A program made the position numbers and the translations under genes. A stretch of DNA of 64,000 nt from Actinomycetota bacterium (lineage in GTDB: Bacteria; Actinomycetota; Coriobacteriia; Anaerosomatales; Anaerosomataceae): assembly GCA_009773565.1 (NCBI GenBank), contig WSXY01000007.1, forward strand, positions 1-64,000, given 5' to 3'. This document shows, one piece after another, positions 17,868-26,640 of this stretch. A model generated the notes under the pieces. The model made no database searches and had not been told where the DNA came from. It worked only from the letters and a program-made list of their open reading frames with translations. The stretch's first letter is position 1, and every line of letters starts with the position of its first letter.

Positions 17868-18661
17868 AGGTGCCCGTCACGTTTGGGCAATATGTTCCGG
17901 TCGACTCGCCGGTTCACTCGCTCGATGCAAAAGCGAAGATGGGTCTTGTCGCTGCGTTCACGGCGGCGCTCTTTCTCGTGGATGGCCCGCTTGGAATGGT
18001 CGCTGCCGCAGCAGTGGTGGCTGCAGCCGTCGTGCTCTCTCGCGTCCCCTGGCGCATCGCGCTTCGCGGCATCAGGGCTGTCGTGATGATCCTCATGATC
18101 ACCCTCGCTGCGCACGCTCTGCGCTGGAATCCGGCGACGGTCGCCCTGGTGCGTGTCGGACCGCTTGCTGTTGACGCGGCGGGCCTCAAAGAAGGACTGT
18201 TCTTTGTTGTCCGCATCGTTCTGCTAGTCGTGGGCACCTCACTTCTCACGCTCACAACGTCGCCGGTGGCACTTACCGATGGGCTTGAGCGCATCATGCG
18301 CCCGCTCGCGCGAGTGCGCTTTCCGGCGAGCGAAGTCGCGATGATGCTGACGATCGCGCTCCGGTTCATACCGACGACTGCGCAGGAGGCGGAGAAGCTC
18401 ATCGTCGCCCAGACTGCTCGGGGCGCCCGATTCGATGCGGGCGGGCCGATTGCGCGCGCCCGTGCCTACGCGCCGGTGCTCGTGCCGCTGTTCGTCAACC
18501 TCTTCAGACGTGCGGACGACCTTGCGACTGCCATGGAGGCCAGGTGCTACCGGGGCGGGGTAGGGCGCACCCGTCTCCATGAGTCGAGGATGCGGCCGCG
18601 CGACTGGGCGGTGCTATGCTTGGGAACACTTGTGCTCGCCCTTGTCGGCATCACGCTCTGA
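17864..18661 (+). CDS. ecfT: ECF transporter transmembrane subunit EcfT
   Basis: This is a 265-residue membrane protein with about five hydrophobic segments. It carries the two short ARG-type coupling motifs that dock on the ATPases, seen as TARGARFD and MEARCYRGG. It links EcfA1/A2 to substrate-binding S subunits. No S component lies nearby, which is usual for group II ECF systems whose core is shared by many dispersed S units. The start is GTG at 17864 in GTGA. Confidence 0.93.
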   Translation: MKVPVTFGQYVPVDSPVHSLDAKAKMGLVAAFTAALFLVDGPLGMVAAAAVVAAAVVLSRVPWRIALRGIRAVVMILMITLAAHALRWNPATVALVRVGPLAVDAAGLKEGLFFVVRIVLLVVGTSLLTLTTSPVALTDGLERIMRPLARVRFPASEVAMMLTIALRFIPTTAQEAEKLIVAQTARGARFDAGGPIARARAYAPVLVPLFVNLFRRADDLATAMEARCYRGGVGRTRLHESRMRPRDWAVLCLGTLVLALVGITL

Positions 18662-18670
18662 GGGGTAGAA

Positions 18671-19444
18671 GTGACCGAAACGATCGTCCTGACACTTTCT
18701 TATGACGGCTCCGCTCTGGCGGGTTTTGCGCGTCAGCCGGGACAGGATACCGTTCAGGGACGGCTGGAGGCAGCTCTCGGCACGATCCTTCGAATGCCCG
18801 TGACGATTACCGGTGCCGGCAGAACCGATGCGGGGGTCCACGCGCTCGGGCAGGTCGTGAGTTTCAGCGCCACCGGCAATGAGCCTGGCGAACTATCACT
18901 CGTGCGGTCTCTCAACGCACTTGCCGGTCCGGACATCGTCGTGAGCAGCGTTCGGAGTGCGCCATCCACCTTCAGCGCACGCTATTCGGCTGTCAGCAGA
19001 GAGTATCGCTATCGGATCGTCCCCGGCCCTATCGCGCCGGTCTTCCTGTCGCGCTATTCGTGGTGGCTCAAGTCATCGTTCGATCTCGCTGCGATGCGCG
19101 AGGCGGCATCTCACCTTGTTGGTGAGCATGATTTTCGTTCGTTCTGTGTCGCCGGTTCTGCCGAGGGAAAGCGTACGTCGCGCTTCCTTGAGAGCGTCGA
19201 CATCGCCCCGGACATACAGATGGGCGAGCACTGCATCGTGATTCGGATCGTTGGTAATGCGTTTCTCCATTCGATGGTTCGCATCATCGTTGGCACGCTT
19301 GTCGAGGTAGGTCGCGGGTCGCGCCACCCTGATTGGGTTCTCGAGGTGCTGGCCGCTGGAGACCGTGCGGTGGCCGGGCAGACTGCTCCGGCGCACGGCC
19401 TGACGTTGTGGCATGTTGGCTATCCCGAGGAGAGCTGGCTGTGA
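18671..19444 (+). CDS. truA: tRNA pseudouridine(38-40) synthase TruA
   Basis: This is a 257-residue TruA that forms pseudouridine in the anticodon stem-loop. It shows LSYDGSALAGFARQPG, the catalytic GAGRTDAGVHALGQ with the essential aspartate, FSARYSAVSREYRYRI, and the conserved HDFRSFC motif. It starts with GTG nine bases after ecfT. The order ecfA-ecfA-ecfT-truA-rplM-rpsI is also common in Firmicutes. Confidence 0.96.
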   Translation: MTETIVLTLSYDGSALAGFARQPGQDTVQGRLEAALGTILRMPVTITGAGRTDAGVHALGQVVSFSATGNEPGELSLVRSLNALAGPDIVVSSVRSAPSTFSARYSAVSREYRYRIVPGPIAPVFLSRYSWWLKSSFDLAAMREAASHLVGEHDFRSFCVAGSAEGKRTSRFLESVDIAPDIQMGEHCIVIRIVGNAFLHSMVRIIVGTLVEVGRGSRHPDWVLEVLAAGDRAVAGQTAPAHGLTLWHVGYPEESWL

Positions 19445-19481
19445 GTGCCGGACCAGCGATGGACACGCCCGGTGGCGTTTG

Positions 19482-19510
19482 TTGACACTCCGGCGCTCCG
19501 CGGATAAAGT
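19482..19510 (+). promoter_or_regulatory. Promoter for rplM-rpsI
   Basis: A perfect -35, TTGACA at 19482-19487, lies 17 bases upstream of TAAAGT at 19505-19510 in the 137-base truA-rplM gap. Transcription would start near 19517, leaving a leader of about 65 bases before the rplM start. I did not recognise a known L13 leader structure in it. Confidence 0.75.
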
Positions 19511-19581
19511 GTAAGGGTTCGTTTCCTGAGCCCCGTGAACTCATGAAAACGACACCGTAATCCCAGGTTGTGGAGGACTTA

Positions 19582-20016
19582 GTGAAGACCTATTACGCAA
19601 AGGTCGGCGAGGTTGAGCGCGAGTGGCTGCTTGTCGATGCCACTGACATCCCGCTCGGCAGGCTGGCGAGCGAGGTTGCGCAGATATTGAAGGGGAAGCG
19701 CAAGCCGCAGTACACCCCTCATGTCGACGTCGGTGACTTCGTCATCGTTGTGAACGCATCCAAGATCAAGCTCACCGGTAAGAAACTTACTGACAAGATG
19801 AAGTACCGCCACTCGGGTTGGCCGGGTGGGTTGAAGTCGATCTCGATGGGCGACTTGCTTGCCAAGAACCCTCGTCGTGTTATCGAGGGTGCCGTCAAAG
19901 GCATGCTTCCCAAGAATACGCTCGGCCGTGCGATGGGCATGAAGCTCAAGGTATACGCCGGTCCCGAGCACCAGAACCAGGCTCAGAAGCCGCGTCAGAT
20001 CACCCTGGAGGGTTAG
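19582..20016 (+). CDS. rplM: 50S ribosomal protein L13
   Basis: This is a 144-residue L13, an early 23S assembly protein. It opens [30 protein letters not shown] and has the [11 protein letters not shown] and [27 protein letters not shown] segments. The start is GTG at 19582, because this gives the family N-terminus and GGAGG lies at 19572-19576; the GTG at 19570 would place the Shine-Dalgarno inside the gene. Confidence 0.97.
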   Translation: MKTYYAKVGEVEREWLLVDATDIPLGRLASEVAQILKGKRKPQYTPHVDVGDFVIVVNASKIKLTGKKLTDKMKYRHSGWPGGLKSISMGDLLAKNPRRVIEGAVKGMLPKNTLGRAMGMKLKVYAGPEHQNQAQKPRQITLEG

Positions 20017-20019
20017 CGC

Positions 20020-20418
<399 letters not shown>

Positions 20419-20442
20419 GACTGCGAGGCTGGATTTGAAAGC

Positions 20443-20468
20443 AAGGGCCCGCCGCGCGGCGGGCCCTT
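20443..20468 (+). terminator. Rho-independent-like terminator after rpsI
   Basis: This is a perfect 26-base palindrome centred on GCCGCGCGGC (AAGGGCCC...GGGCCCTT arms), followed by CTCTGTTCC rather than a pure T run. It ends the rplM-rpsI unit, with glmM starting only 22 bases later. Confidence 0.75.
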
Positions 20469-20490
20469 CTCTGTTCCGAAGGAGAACCCG

Positions 20491-21825
20491 ATGTCCCGAC
20501 TGTTCGGTACTGATGGCGTCCGTGGGTTTGCGAACCGGGACCTGACGCCCGAGCTCGCGATGAAGCTTGGCGAGGCAGCCGGGCATTTCCTCGGCGAACG
20601 AGGACGCGGTAGCATCGTCGTCGGCATGGACACCCGGCGCAGCGGAGACATGCTTGAGGCCGCGCTGGTGGCGGGAATCTGCTCGGGTGGCGCGGATGCT
20701 CTTCGGCTCGGAATCGTACCGACACCTGCGGTCGCTTATCTGACTCGGTTGCTCGGAGCCGATGGCGGCGTCGTGATCTCGGCATCGCACAATCCTGCGG
20801 AATACAACGGCATCAAGCTCTTCGATCGTGACGGGTTCAAGTTGCCAGACGAGATCGAGGACGAGATCGAGGAGTTCCTCGTCGCGGAACGTGATTGGTC
20901 GCGTCCGACAGGTGCCGGAGTCGGGCGCTCCAGGATCGTCCCGGACGCTGCTGAGCGATACATCTCCCACGCAGTCGAGAGCGTTCGCGGCGACCTTGTC
21001 GGGCTTACGGTTGCGGTCGACTGTGGTCACGGTGCTTCGGCCAAGACGACCATTAAGGCGCTCAAGGATCTTGGGGCGACCGTTCACGCGATCAACTGCG
21101 ACTACAACGGTATGGACATCAATGAGGAGTGTGGTTCGACCCACCTGGGAGTCATCTCAGAGTTGGTTCGCGCACACGATATCGACTTCGGAATCGCACA
21201 CGATGGTGACGCCGATCGAGTCCTCGCCGTCGATGAGACAGGCGCTGAGGTCGACGGAGATATGCTCATGGCGATCATCGCTGCCCACATGATGGAGCGC
21301 GGGGAGCTTGTTCACGATACGGTCGTGGCGACGGTCATGAGCAACCTGGGCTTTGAGGTCGCAATGCGCGAGCGAGGCATCAACGTCATCAAGACCAAGG
21401 TCGGCGACCGATACGTGCTCGATCAGATGCGAACCTCGGGAGCGATTCTCGGTGGCGAGCAGTCCGGTCACGTGATCATGCTTGAGCACAGCACGACCGG
21501 CGACGGCCTTATCACCGCGCTGCAGTTGGCGGCGATCATTCGTCAGACCGAGACTCCGTTGTCCGAACTTCGACAGATAATGCGTCGCTACCCGCAGGTG
21601 CTGAAGAACGTGCCCGTCAAGGACAAGGGGCTGCTATCCGGAAGCGGTGGGGTTCACGACGCTGTGAAGGCCGCAGAGGCTGAGCTTGGCGATCACGGAC
21701 GCGTGCTCGTGCGTGCTTCGGGTACCGAGTCGATCGTTCGCGTGATGGCCGAGGCGAGCGATGAGGCAACGGCGCAGGCGATCGTTGATCGAATCACTGC
21801 TGTCGTCGTGTCCGAACTGGGGTAG
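20491..21825 (+). CDS. glmM: Phosphoglucosamine mutase
   Basis: This is a 444-residue enzyme that converts glucosamine-6-phosphate to glucosamine-1-phosphate on the way to UDP-GlcNAc. It opens RLFGTDGVRG. The phosphorylated catalytic serine is S99 in ISASHNP, the metal loop is DGDADR near residues 236-241, and the sugar loop GGEQSGHVI and C-terminal phosphate loop RASGTESIVRVM are present. GAAGGAG precedes the ATG. The next gene, glmS, supplies its substrate. Confidence 0.97.
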   Translation: MSRLFGTDGVRGFANRDLTPELAMKLGEAAGHFLGERGRGSIVVGMDTRRSGDMLEAALVAGICSGGADALRLGIVPTPAVAYLTRLLGADGGVVISASHNPAEYNGIKLFDRDGFKLPDEIEDEIEEFLVAERDWSRPTGAGVGRSRIVPDAAERYISHAVESVRGDLVGLTVAVDCGHGASAKTTIKALKDLGATVHAINCDYNGMDINEECGSTHLGVISELVRAHDIDFGIAHDGDADRVLAVDETGAEVDGDMLMAIIAAHMMERGELVHDTVVATVMSNLGFEVAMRERGINVIKTKVGDRYVLDQMRTSGAILGGEQSGHVIMLEHSTTGDGLITALQLAAIIRQTETPLSELRQIMRRYPQVLKNVPVKDKGLLSGSGGVHDAVKAAEAELGDHGRVLVRASGTESIVRVMAEASDEATAQAIVDRITAVVVSELG

Positions 21826-21857
21826 TCAGGTCATATTCCGCGCGCTGCGCGGTCACT

Positions 21858-21866
21858 TGGTATACT
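21858..21866 (+). promoter_or_regulatory. Extended -10 promoter for glmS
   Basis: TGGTATACT at 21858-21866 is an extended -10 (TGN followed by TATACT). The -35 is weak (TTCCGC at 21836-21841, 19-base spacing). A transcript would start near 21873, about 50 bases upstream of the glmS ribozyme cleavage site, which fits transcription of the ribozyme with glmS. Confidence 0.6.
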
Positions 21867-21924
21867 GCTCCGCGAGACGTGAACCTCATTGCAGGGAAGG
21901 TGATGCCCACGTACGAGACAGCAA

Positions 21925-22090
21925 GCGCCGGGACTGGCAGCGTGCAAGCGCAGCGGGAGGCGATTACCACCGCGCCAGTTGACGAGGTGAGGGTCCATCG
22001 AAACATTCGGCGGATGGCCCTCCGGCCCACCGGGGTCGAAACGATGGAGACAAAGCACCCGGGCAATCGGGAGACAAAGCGACGTCGGAC
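21925..22090 (+). ncRNA. glmS self-cleaving ribozyme (glucosamine-6-phosphate sensor)
   Basis: The core of the glmS ribozyme is plain. GCGCC at 21925-21929 follows the expected A at the cleavage position (A21924|G21925). Stem P1 pairs ACTGGC 21933-21938 with GCCAGT 21974-21979. The conserved TTGACGAGG starts at 21979, ATCGA lies at 21997-22001 and TTCGGCGGATG at 22006-22016. Downstream are CAAAG at 22051-22055, a CCCG/CGGG stem (22058-22061/22068-22071) and CAAAG at 22075-22079. In known cases glucosamine-6-phosphate acts as cofactor for self-cleavage, and the glmS mRNA is then degraded. Two more hairpins follow before glmS (22105-22119 and 22125-22140). The 3' boundary is approximate. Confidence 0.92.
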
Positions 22091-22201
22091 CGGAGCACAT
22101 CATTGCGGGCAGGGCCCGCTTCCTGGGCGTGAATGCGCCCGGACTCTGCGGTATCACATGCCGCACTACCTGACCTGATCCCTCGCGAGAGGAATACCCT
22201 T

Positions 22202-24028
22202 ATGTGTGGAATCGTTGGATATGTAGGACCCCGCCAGGCGAGCGACGTGCTTCTCGGCGGGCTCGCCCGACTCGAATATCGTGGGTACGACTCGGCTGGT
22301 GCGGCGATCATGAGCGAGGACGAACTCGTCGTCGTACGTCGTGTCGGGAAGCTTGTGAACCTGCGAGAGGCCATCGCTGGCAAACCGGTGCCGGGTACGG
22401 TCGGCATCGGTCACACACGCTGGGCCACGCACGGCGCGCCGAACGAGGAGAACGCCCATCCTCACGTTGATTGCTCTGGCAAGATCGCCGTTGTGCATAA
22501 CGGCATCATCGAGAACTATATGGAGCTACGCGAGGAGCTCGCGGCGAACGGGCATGTGTTGCGTTCGGAGACAGATACCGAGACCGTCGCACATCTCGTT
22601 GAAAGCTACTACGAGGGCGATCTGACCGCTGCGGTCATCAAGACCGTGCGACGCCTTACGGGCGCGTATGCGCTTGCAATCGTTCACCTGGAAGACCCGG
22701 GCACGATCGTTGCGGCACGTGTCGACTCGCCGCTCATCATCGGCATCGGTGACGGCGAGAATATCGTCGCAAGCGACATCCCGGCGGTTCTTGAGTTCAC
22801 GCGCGAGGTGCTCGTTCTTGAAGACGGCGACGTGGCCACCGTCACCGCGAATGGCGTGAGCGTGGTCGACGCTGCCGGAAGGCCGGCCGACTCCGAGATG
22901 ATGCACATCGAGTGGGACCTTGCTGCCGCCGAGAAGGGCGGCTACGAGGATTTCATGTTGAAGGAGATCCACGAGCAGCCGCGCGCCATTCGCGAGACCC
23001 TTCGCGGTCGGATGGACGCAACCGGGAAGATGCAGCTGTCCGAGCTTCAGATGACCGAAGCCCAGCTTGCAGCGGTCGAGCGGGTATTCATCGTTGCATG
23101 CGGCACGAGCTACCATGCAGCAGTCGTCGCCAAGTCCCTTATCGAGCAGTGGGCGCGCATACCTGTTGAAGTCGAGGTCTCAAGCGAGTTCCGGTACGGC
23201 AACCCGATCGTCGGTGAAGACACGCTCGTGGTGGCGATCACGCAGTCTGGAGAAACCACGGACACGCTTGCTGCGGTCCGAGAGGCGCGGCGTCGCGGCG
23301 CCAAGGTCTTCGCGATAACGAATGTCGTCGGGAGTCGCGTGACGCGCGAGACAGACGGTGTCATCTACACGCATGCGGGTCCCGAGATCGGTGTGGCGGC
23401 GACGAAGACGTTCACTGCGCAGATCGCTGCACTCACCGTGCTGGCCCTGAAGCTGGCGCAGGCCAATGGCATGCTCGATCAGAAGCGGGTCGAGGCGCTG
23501 TGGGAGGAACTCTCCCATATTCCTGAAATCGTCGAGGCGATTCTCGCCGATGCGAATGATATCGCCGAGTGTGCAGCGGAATACAAGGACGCGAACTCCT
23601 CGCTGTTCCTGGGTCGCGGCATGGGTGTGCCCGTTGCCATGGAAGGCGCGCTCAAGCTGAAGGAGATCAGCTACATCCATGCCGAGGCGTATGCTGCAGG
23701 GGAGATGAAACACGGCCCGATTGCGCTCATCACTTCCGAGGTGCCGGTCGTTGTCGTCGCTACACAGGGGCATACCTATGAGAAGGTCGTGAGCAATATC
23801 CAGGAGGTGCGTGCTCGCGGAGCCCGTGTGATTGCCGTTGCAACGCATGGTGATCAGGACATCCAGCGTCACGCCGAGCATGTGCTCTATATCCCGGCTG
23901 TGAGCGAGGCCCTCTCTGCGATTCCCGCGACGGTGCCGATGCAGCTGTTGTCGTATCACATCGCCAAGCTTCGTGGCTGCAACGTTGATCAGCCGCGCAA
24001 CCTTGCCAAGTCAGTGACGGTCGAGTAG
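22202..24028 (+). CDS. glmS: Glutamine-fructose-6-phosphate aminotransferase (isomerizing)
   Basis: This is a 608-residue enzyme that makes glucosamine-6-phosphate from fructose-6-phosphate and glutamine. ATG 22202 is followed by Cys, the N-terminal nucleophile exposed after Met removal (MCGIVGYVG). The glutaminase domain (about 1-230) has GIGHTRWATHG and VVHNGIIENY; two SIS isomerase domains follow (CGTSYHA, SQSGET-like TQSGETTDT), with the C-terminus NLAKSVTVE. The frame is open upstream to 22133, but that would remove the essential Cys. It is controlled by the upstream ribozyme. Confidence 0.98.
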   Translation: MCGIVGYVGPRQASDVLLGGLARLEYRGYDSAGAAIMSEDELVVVRRVGKLVNLREAIAGKPVPGTVGIGHTRWATHGAPNEENAHPHVDCSGKIAVVHNGIIENYMELREELAANGHVLRSETDTETVAHLVESYYEGDLTAAVIKTVRRLTGAYALAIVHLEDPGTIVAARVDSPLIIGIGDGENIVASDIPAVLEFTREVLVLEDGDVATVTANGVSVVDAAGRPADSEMMHIEWDLAAAEKGGYEDFMLKEIHEQPRAIRETLRGRMDATGKMQLSELQMTEAQLAAVERVFIVACGTSYHAAVVAKSLIEQWARIPVEVEVSSEFRYGNPIVGEDTLVVAITQSGETTDTLAAVREARRRGAKVFAITNVVGSRVTRETDGVIYTHAGPEIGVAATKTFTAQIAALTVLALKLAQANGMLDQKRVEALWEELSHIPEIVEAILADANDIAECAAEYKDANSSLFLGRGMGVPVAMEGALKLKEISYIHAEAYAAGEMKHGPIALITSEVPVVVVATQGHTYEKVVSNIQEVRARGARVIAVATHGDQDIQRHAEHVLYIPAVSEALSAIPATVPMQLLSYHIAKLRGCNVDQPRNLAKSVTVE

Positions 24029-24055
24029 CGGATGGTCGGCTCCCCGGATCGAACG

Positions 24056-24541
24056 ATGATTAACGGCCTCGGTGTCGATATTGTCGAGATCGACCGCATG
24101 CGGCTGGCGCTCGAGCGACATCCTCGAATGAAGGAGCGACTCTTCTCGGAGGCGGAACGCGCGTACTGTGATAAGCGCAATAAGCCCGAAATCCACTACG
24201 CCATGCGGTTTGCGGCAAAAGAGGCGGTCCTGAAGGCGCTCGGCACAGGGTTCTCACAGGGCATTCGTTTCACAGATGTCGAGGTCTTGCGCGACGAGCG
24301 CGGACGTCCCCAGCCACACCTCCGGGGCAGGGCTGGAGAGGTTGCCGCCGAGGCCGGCGTGGTGGAGATGCATCTGTCGCTGTCCTTTACGCACGCCAAT
24401 GCTGTTGCTTCGGCTGTTGCCATCACGGAACAGATGCGACCGCGAAGAGACGAAGGCGAAGTGTCTCAGACCGAACGGCTCGCCGCGAGCTTCAAGGATG
24501 CGCGCGGTGTGCTGGATGATGTAGGAAACGTAGAGGGCTAG
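24056..24541 (+). CDS. acpS: Holo-[acyl-carrier-protein] synthase with C-terminal extension
   Basis: This 161-residue AcpS moves 4'-phosphopantetheine from CoA to apo-ACP. It opens MINGLGVDIVEIDRM with the metal-binding aspartate, and has the second motif RFAAKEAVLKALGTG near residues 50-64. Typical AcpS has about 120-130 residues; here roughly 35 charged residues follow the LSLSFTHANAVASAVA end of the domain. ATG 24056 is preferred to ATG 24032 because it gives the family start; neither has a strong Shine-Dalgarno. glmS lies 27 bases upstream. Confidence 0.93.
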   Translation: MINGLGVDIVEIDRMRLALERHPRMKERLFSEAERAYCDKRNKPEIHYAMRFAAKEAVLKALGTGFSQGIRFTDVEVLRDERGRPQPHLRGRAGEVAAEAGVVEMHLSLSFTHANAVASAVAITEQMRPRRDEGEVSQTERLAASFKDARGVLDDVGNVEG

Positions 24542-24569
24542 AGAACCGAACCGCGGCCGGGGAGGACGT

Positions 24570-26099
24570 GTGCATTACGCGCTTGATGCAGCCGGTGTGC
24601 GCGCCGCTGAGGATCAGGTCTGTCGGCAGAGTGGCGTTACGACCGCAGTTCTCATGGAGCGCGCCGGGGCGGCACTTGCGGACGAGGTGCTTCGCCGCGC
24701 TCCGAGCGGTCGGATCGTTGTCGTCACAGGCAAGGGCGGTAACGGAGGAGACGGGTGGGTTGCTGCTCGCTATCTGGCCGCAGCAGGATGCGAAGTGCAG
24801 GTGTTCACACTCGTGGCGCCAACGACACTCGATGGCGACTGCGCAGAGGCGGCGCGAGCCACAATCGCCGCCGGCGTGGTGTGGGAGCAGCCCGGCGAGG
24901 CCGGCGAGCTCCCCGGGCGGCTTTCGGATGCGCAGGTTATCGTCGACGCGATCTTCGGCGTGGGATTCTCGGGCGTTGCGCGTGAACCGTATGCATCCGC
25001 CATCCTCGCGATCGAGAGTGCCACAGCATTTGTCGTGTCAGCAGATGTTCCCTCTGGTATCAACGCGGACACGGGTACCGTGTCAGGGCCGGCCGTTCAT
25101 GCTGATGTGACGGTGACGTTTGCGGCGCCGAAAGTGGGTCTTCTGATCCATCCAGGCGCCGCGTGTGCCGGAGAGATCGTCGTTGCGGATATCGGGCTCC
25201 CTGTGGAAGCTATCAGCGCATTCAACTCGCTTGAACTATGGGATCGTAGTGACTACCGGGCGTGCCTGCCCGTGCCCGCCCGAGACGCGCACAAGGGCGC
25301 GCGCGGGAGCGTTCTGCTCGTCACGGGTTCGCGACTCTATGCGGGCTCCGCGGTGCTTGCCGCAGCAGGGGCGATGCGGATGGGTGCCGGCTACGTCTTT
25401 GCTGCGGTCCCGGCATCCATTGTCCCTGTCATGCAGGCGGCGCTACCGCATGTGATCGCGGTGGGTCTTGATGAGACGGGCGAGGGAACACTGGCAACAG
25501 GGTCGGTCGAGCGCATTCTTCGTCTCGCGTCTGAGGTTGGCGCGGTCGTTCTCGGTCCCGGACTCACCACACATCGCGAGGCGACCGAGGTCGTGCGCCG
25601 CCTCGTCGATATGCTGCCAGGTCCACTCGTCTTGGATGCCGACGGCCTCAACGCCTTCGCCGAGCCGGGTCCGGCCGCCATCATGGCGCGCTCCGGGGTG
25701 AGCGTCTTGACACCACATCCCGGTGAACTCGCGCGGCTGCTTGGCGTCAGCATCAAAGACGTGCAGGCGGATCGGCTGGCATCGGCACAGAAGCTGGAGA
25801 GCGTTTCGACGGCGTGCGTCCTCAAGGGGCCGGGGACGATCATCGCCTCTGGAGGACGAGTTGTCGTCACGCGCGCAGGCAATCCCGGGATGGCTACCGC
25901 CGGCTCTGGCGATGTGCTTTCAGGGATGATAGGGACACTCCTCGCCCAGGGACTGGGACCGCTCGAGGCAGGGGCGCTCGGGGCCTACCTCCATGCCCGT
26001 GCCGGCGATTTTGCGGCGGCAGACCTTACGGAGATATGTCTGACCGCGAAAGACCTGCCGGCGTACGTGCCGGCAGCGGTCAAAGAACTCCTTGGTTAG
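24570..26099 (+). CDS. nnrD: Bifunctional NAD(P)HX epimerase / ADP-dependent NAD(P)HX dehydratase
   Basis: This is a 509-residue metabolite-repair enzyme that restores hydrated NADH and NADPH. The N-terminal epimerase half (about 1-215) has VTGKGGNGGDGWVAARYLA and DAIFGVGFSG. The C-terminal ribokinase-like dehydratase half (about 225-509) has HKGARGSVLLVTGS, VLTPHPGELARLLG and the catalytic AGSGDVLSGMIG. It starts with GTG at 24570 after GGGGAGG. The acpS-nnrD-alr neighbourhood is common in Gram-positive bacteria. Confidence 0.96.
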   Translation: MHYALDAAGVRAAEDQVCRQSGVTTAVLMERAGAALADEVLRRAPSGRIVVVTGKGGNGGDGWVAARYLAAAGCEVQVFTLVAPTTLDGDCAEAARATIAAGVVWEQPGEAGELPGRLSDAQVIVDAIFGVGFSGVAREPYASAILAIESATAFVVSADVPSGINADTGTVSGPAVHADVTVTFAAPKVGLLIHPGAACAGEIVVADIGLPVEAISAFNSLELWDRSDYRACLPVPARDAHKGARGSVLLVTGSRLYAGSAVLAAAGAMRMGAGYVFAAVPASIVPVMQAALPHVIAVGLDETGEGTLATGSVERILRLASEVGAVVLGPGLTTHREATEVVRRLVDMLPGPLVLDADGLNAFAEPGPAAIMARSGVSVLTPHPGELARLLGVSIKDVQADRLASAQKLESVSTACVLKGPGTIIASGGRVVVTRAGNPGMATAGSGDVLSGMIGTLLAQGLGPLEAGALGAYLHARAGDFAAADLTEICLTAKDLPAYVPAAVKELLG

Positions 26100-26179
26100 C
26101 ACGGTCACCGGCGCGCTCGGGTAGAATCGAACCACGGAAGGACTCCGGTCAGTGGCCGGTCGAGACTTTTGGAGGAACG

Positions 26180-26638
26180 ATGGAACGAACAGCACGCGAC
26201 ATCATGACGGCGGATCCGCGAACGGTTGTGCGGGAACTGCCGGTCACCGACGCTGCCCGACTCATGGCCGAGAATCGTATCGGTGCGCTACCAGTGCTTG
26301 ATGGCACGAAGCTCGTGGGTATCGTGACTGAAGGCGATCTCATCATGCAGGAAGTGAAGATCGAGTTCCCGACGTACATCCACCTGCTTGACGGCTTCAT
26401 CATGTATCCGCCGTCCACTGCCAAGTTCGAGAGCGAACTCAAGAAGGCCGTTGGGGCGACCGTCGGCGATGTGATGACCGGTAACCCTGTGACCGTTCAG
26501 GCGGATACGACTGTGGCGGACCTGGCGACACTTATGGTCGACAGGGAAGTCAGCAGAGTCCCCGTGCTTGATGGCGACAAGCTCGTCGGCATCGTCAGCA
26601 AGTCAGACATCGTACGCTCGCTGGTCGCAGGGGAGTAG
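26180..26638 (+). CDS. CBS-domain pair protein
   Basis: This 152-residue cytoplasmic protein is built of two CBS domains: ARDIMTADPRTVVRELPVTDAARLM with ALPVLDGTKLVGIVTEGDLI, then VGDVMTGNPVTVQADTTVADLATLM with RVPVLDGDKLVGIVSKSDIV. CBS pairs bind adenosyl ligands and act as energy or redox sensors. No other domain is attached, so its target is unknown. A GGAGG at 26171-26175 sets the ATG at 26180. It is followed three bases later by alr. Confidence 0.9.
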   Translation: MERTARDIMTADPRTVVRELPVTDAARLMAENRIGALPVLDGTKLVGIVTEGDLIMQEVKIEFPTYIHLLDGFIMYPPSTAKFESELKKAVGATVGDVMTGNPVTVQADTTVADLATLMVDREVSRVPVLDGDKLVGIVSKSDIVRSLVAGE

Positions 26639-26640
26639 CG

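Noticed and set aside
19511-19581. A possible L13-type autoregulatory leader before rplM.
   Set aside because: The leader has no stem pattern I could match to the known L13 leader; only the promoter is supported.
21879-22178. A 99-codon + strand frame between glmM and glmS.
   Set aside because: It runs straight through the glmS ribozyme, whose conserved RNA sequence explains this interval, and the peptide looks like no protein.
22133-22201. An upstream extension of GlmS by 23 residues.
   Set aside because: GlmS needs Cys directly after the initiator Met as its nucleophile; only the ATG at 22202 provides it.
25814-26179. An N-terminal extension of the CBS-pair protein by 122 residues.
   Set aside because: The extension lies inside nnrD in another frame. 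GGAGG at 26171-26175 and the domain boundary both favour the ATG at 26180.
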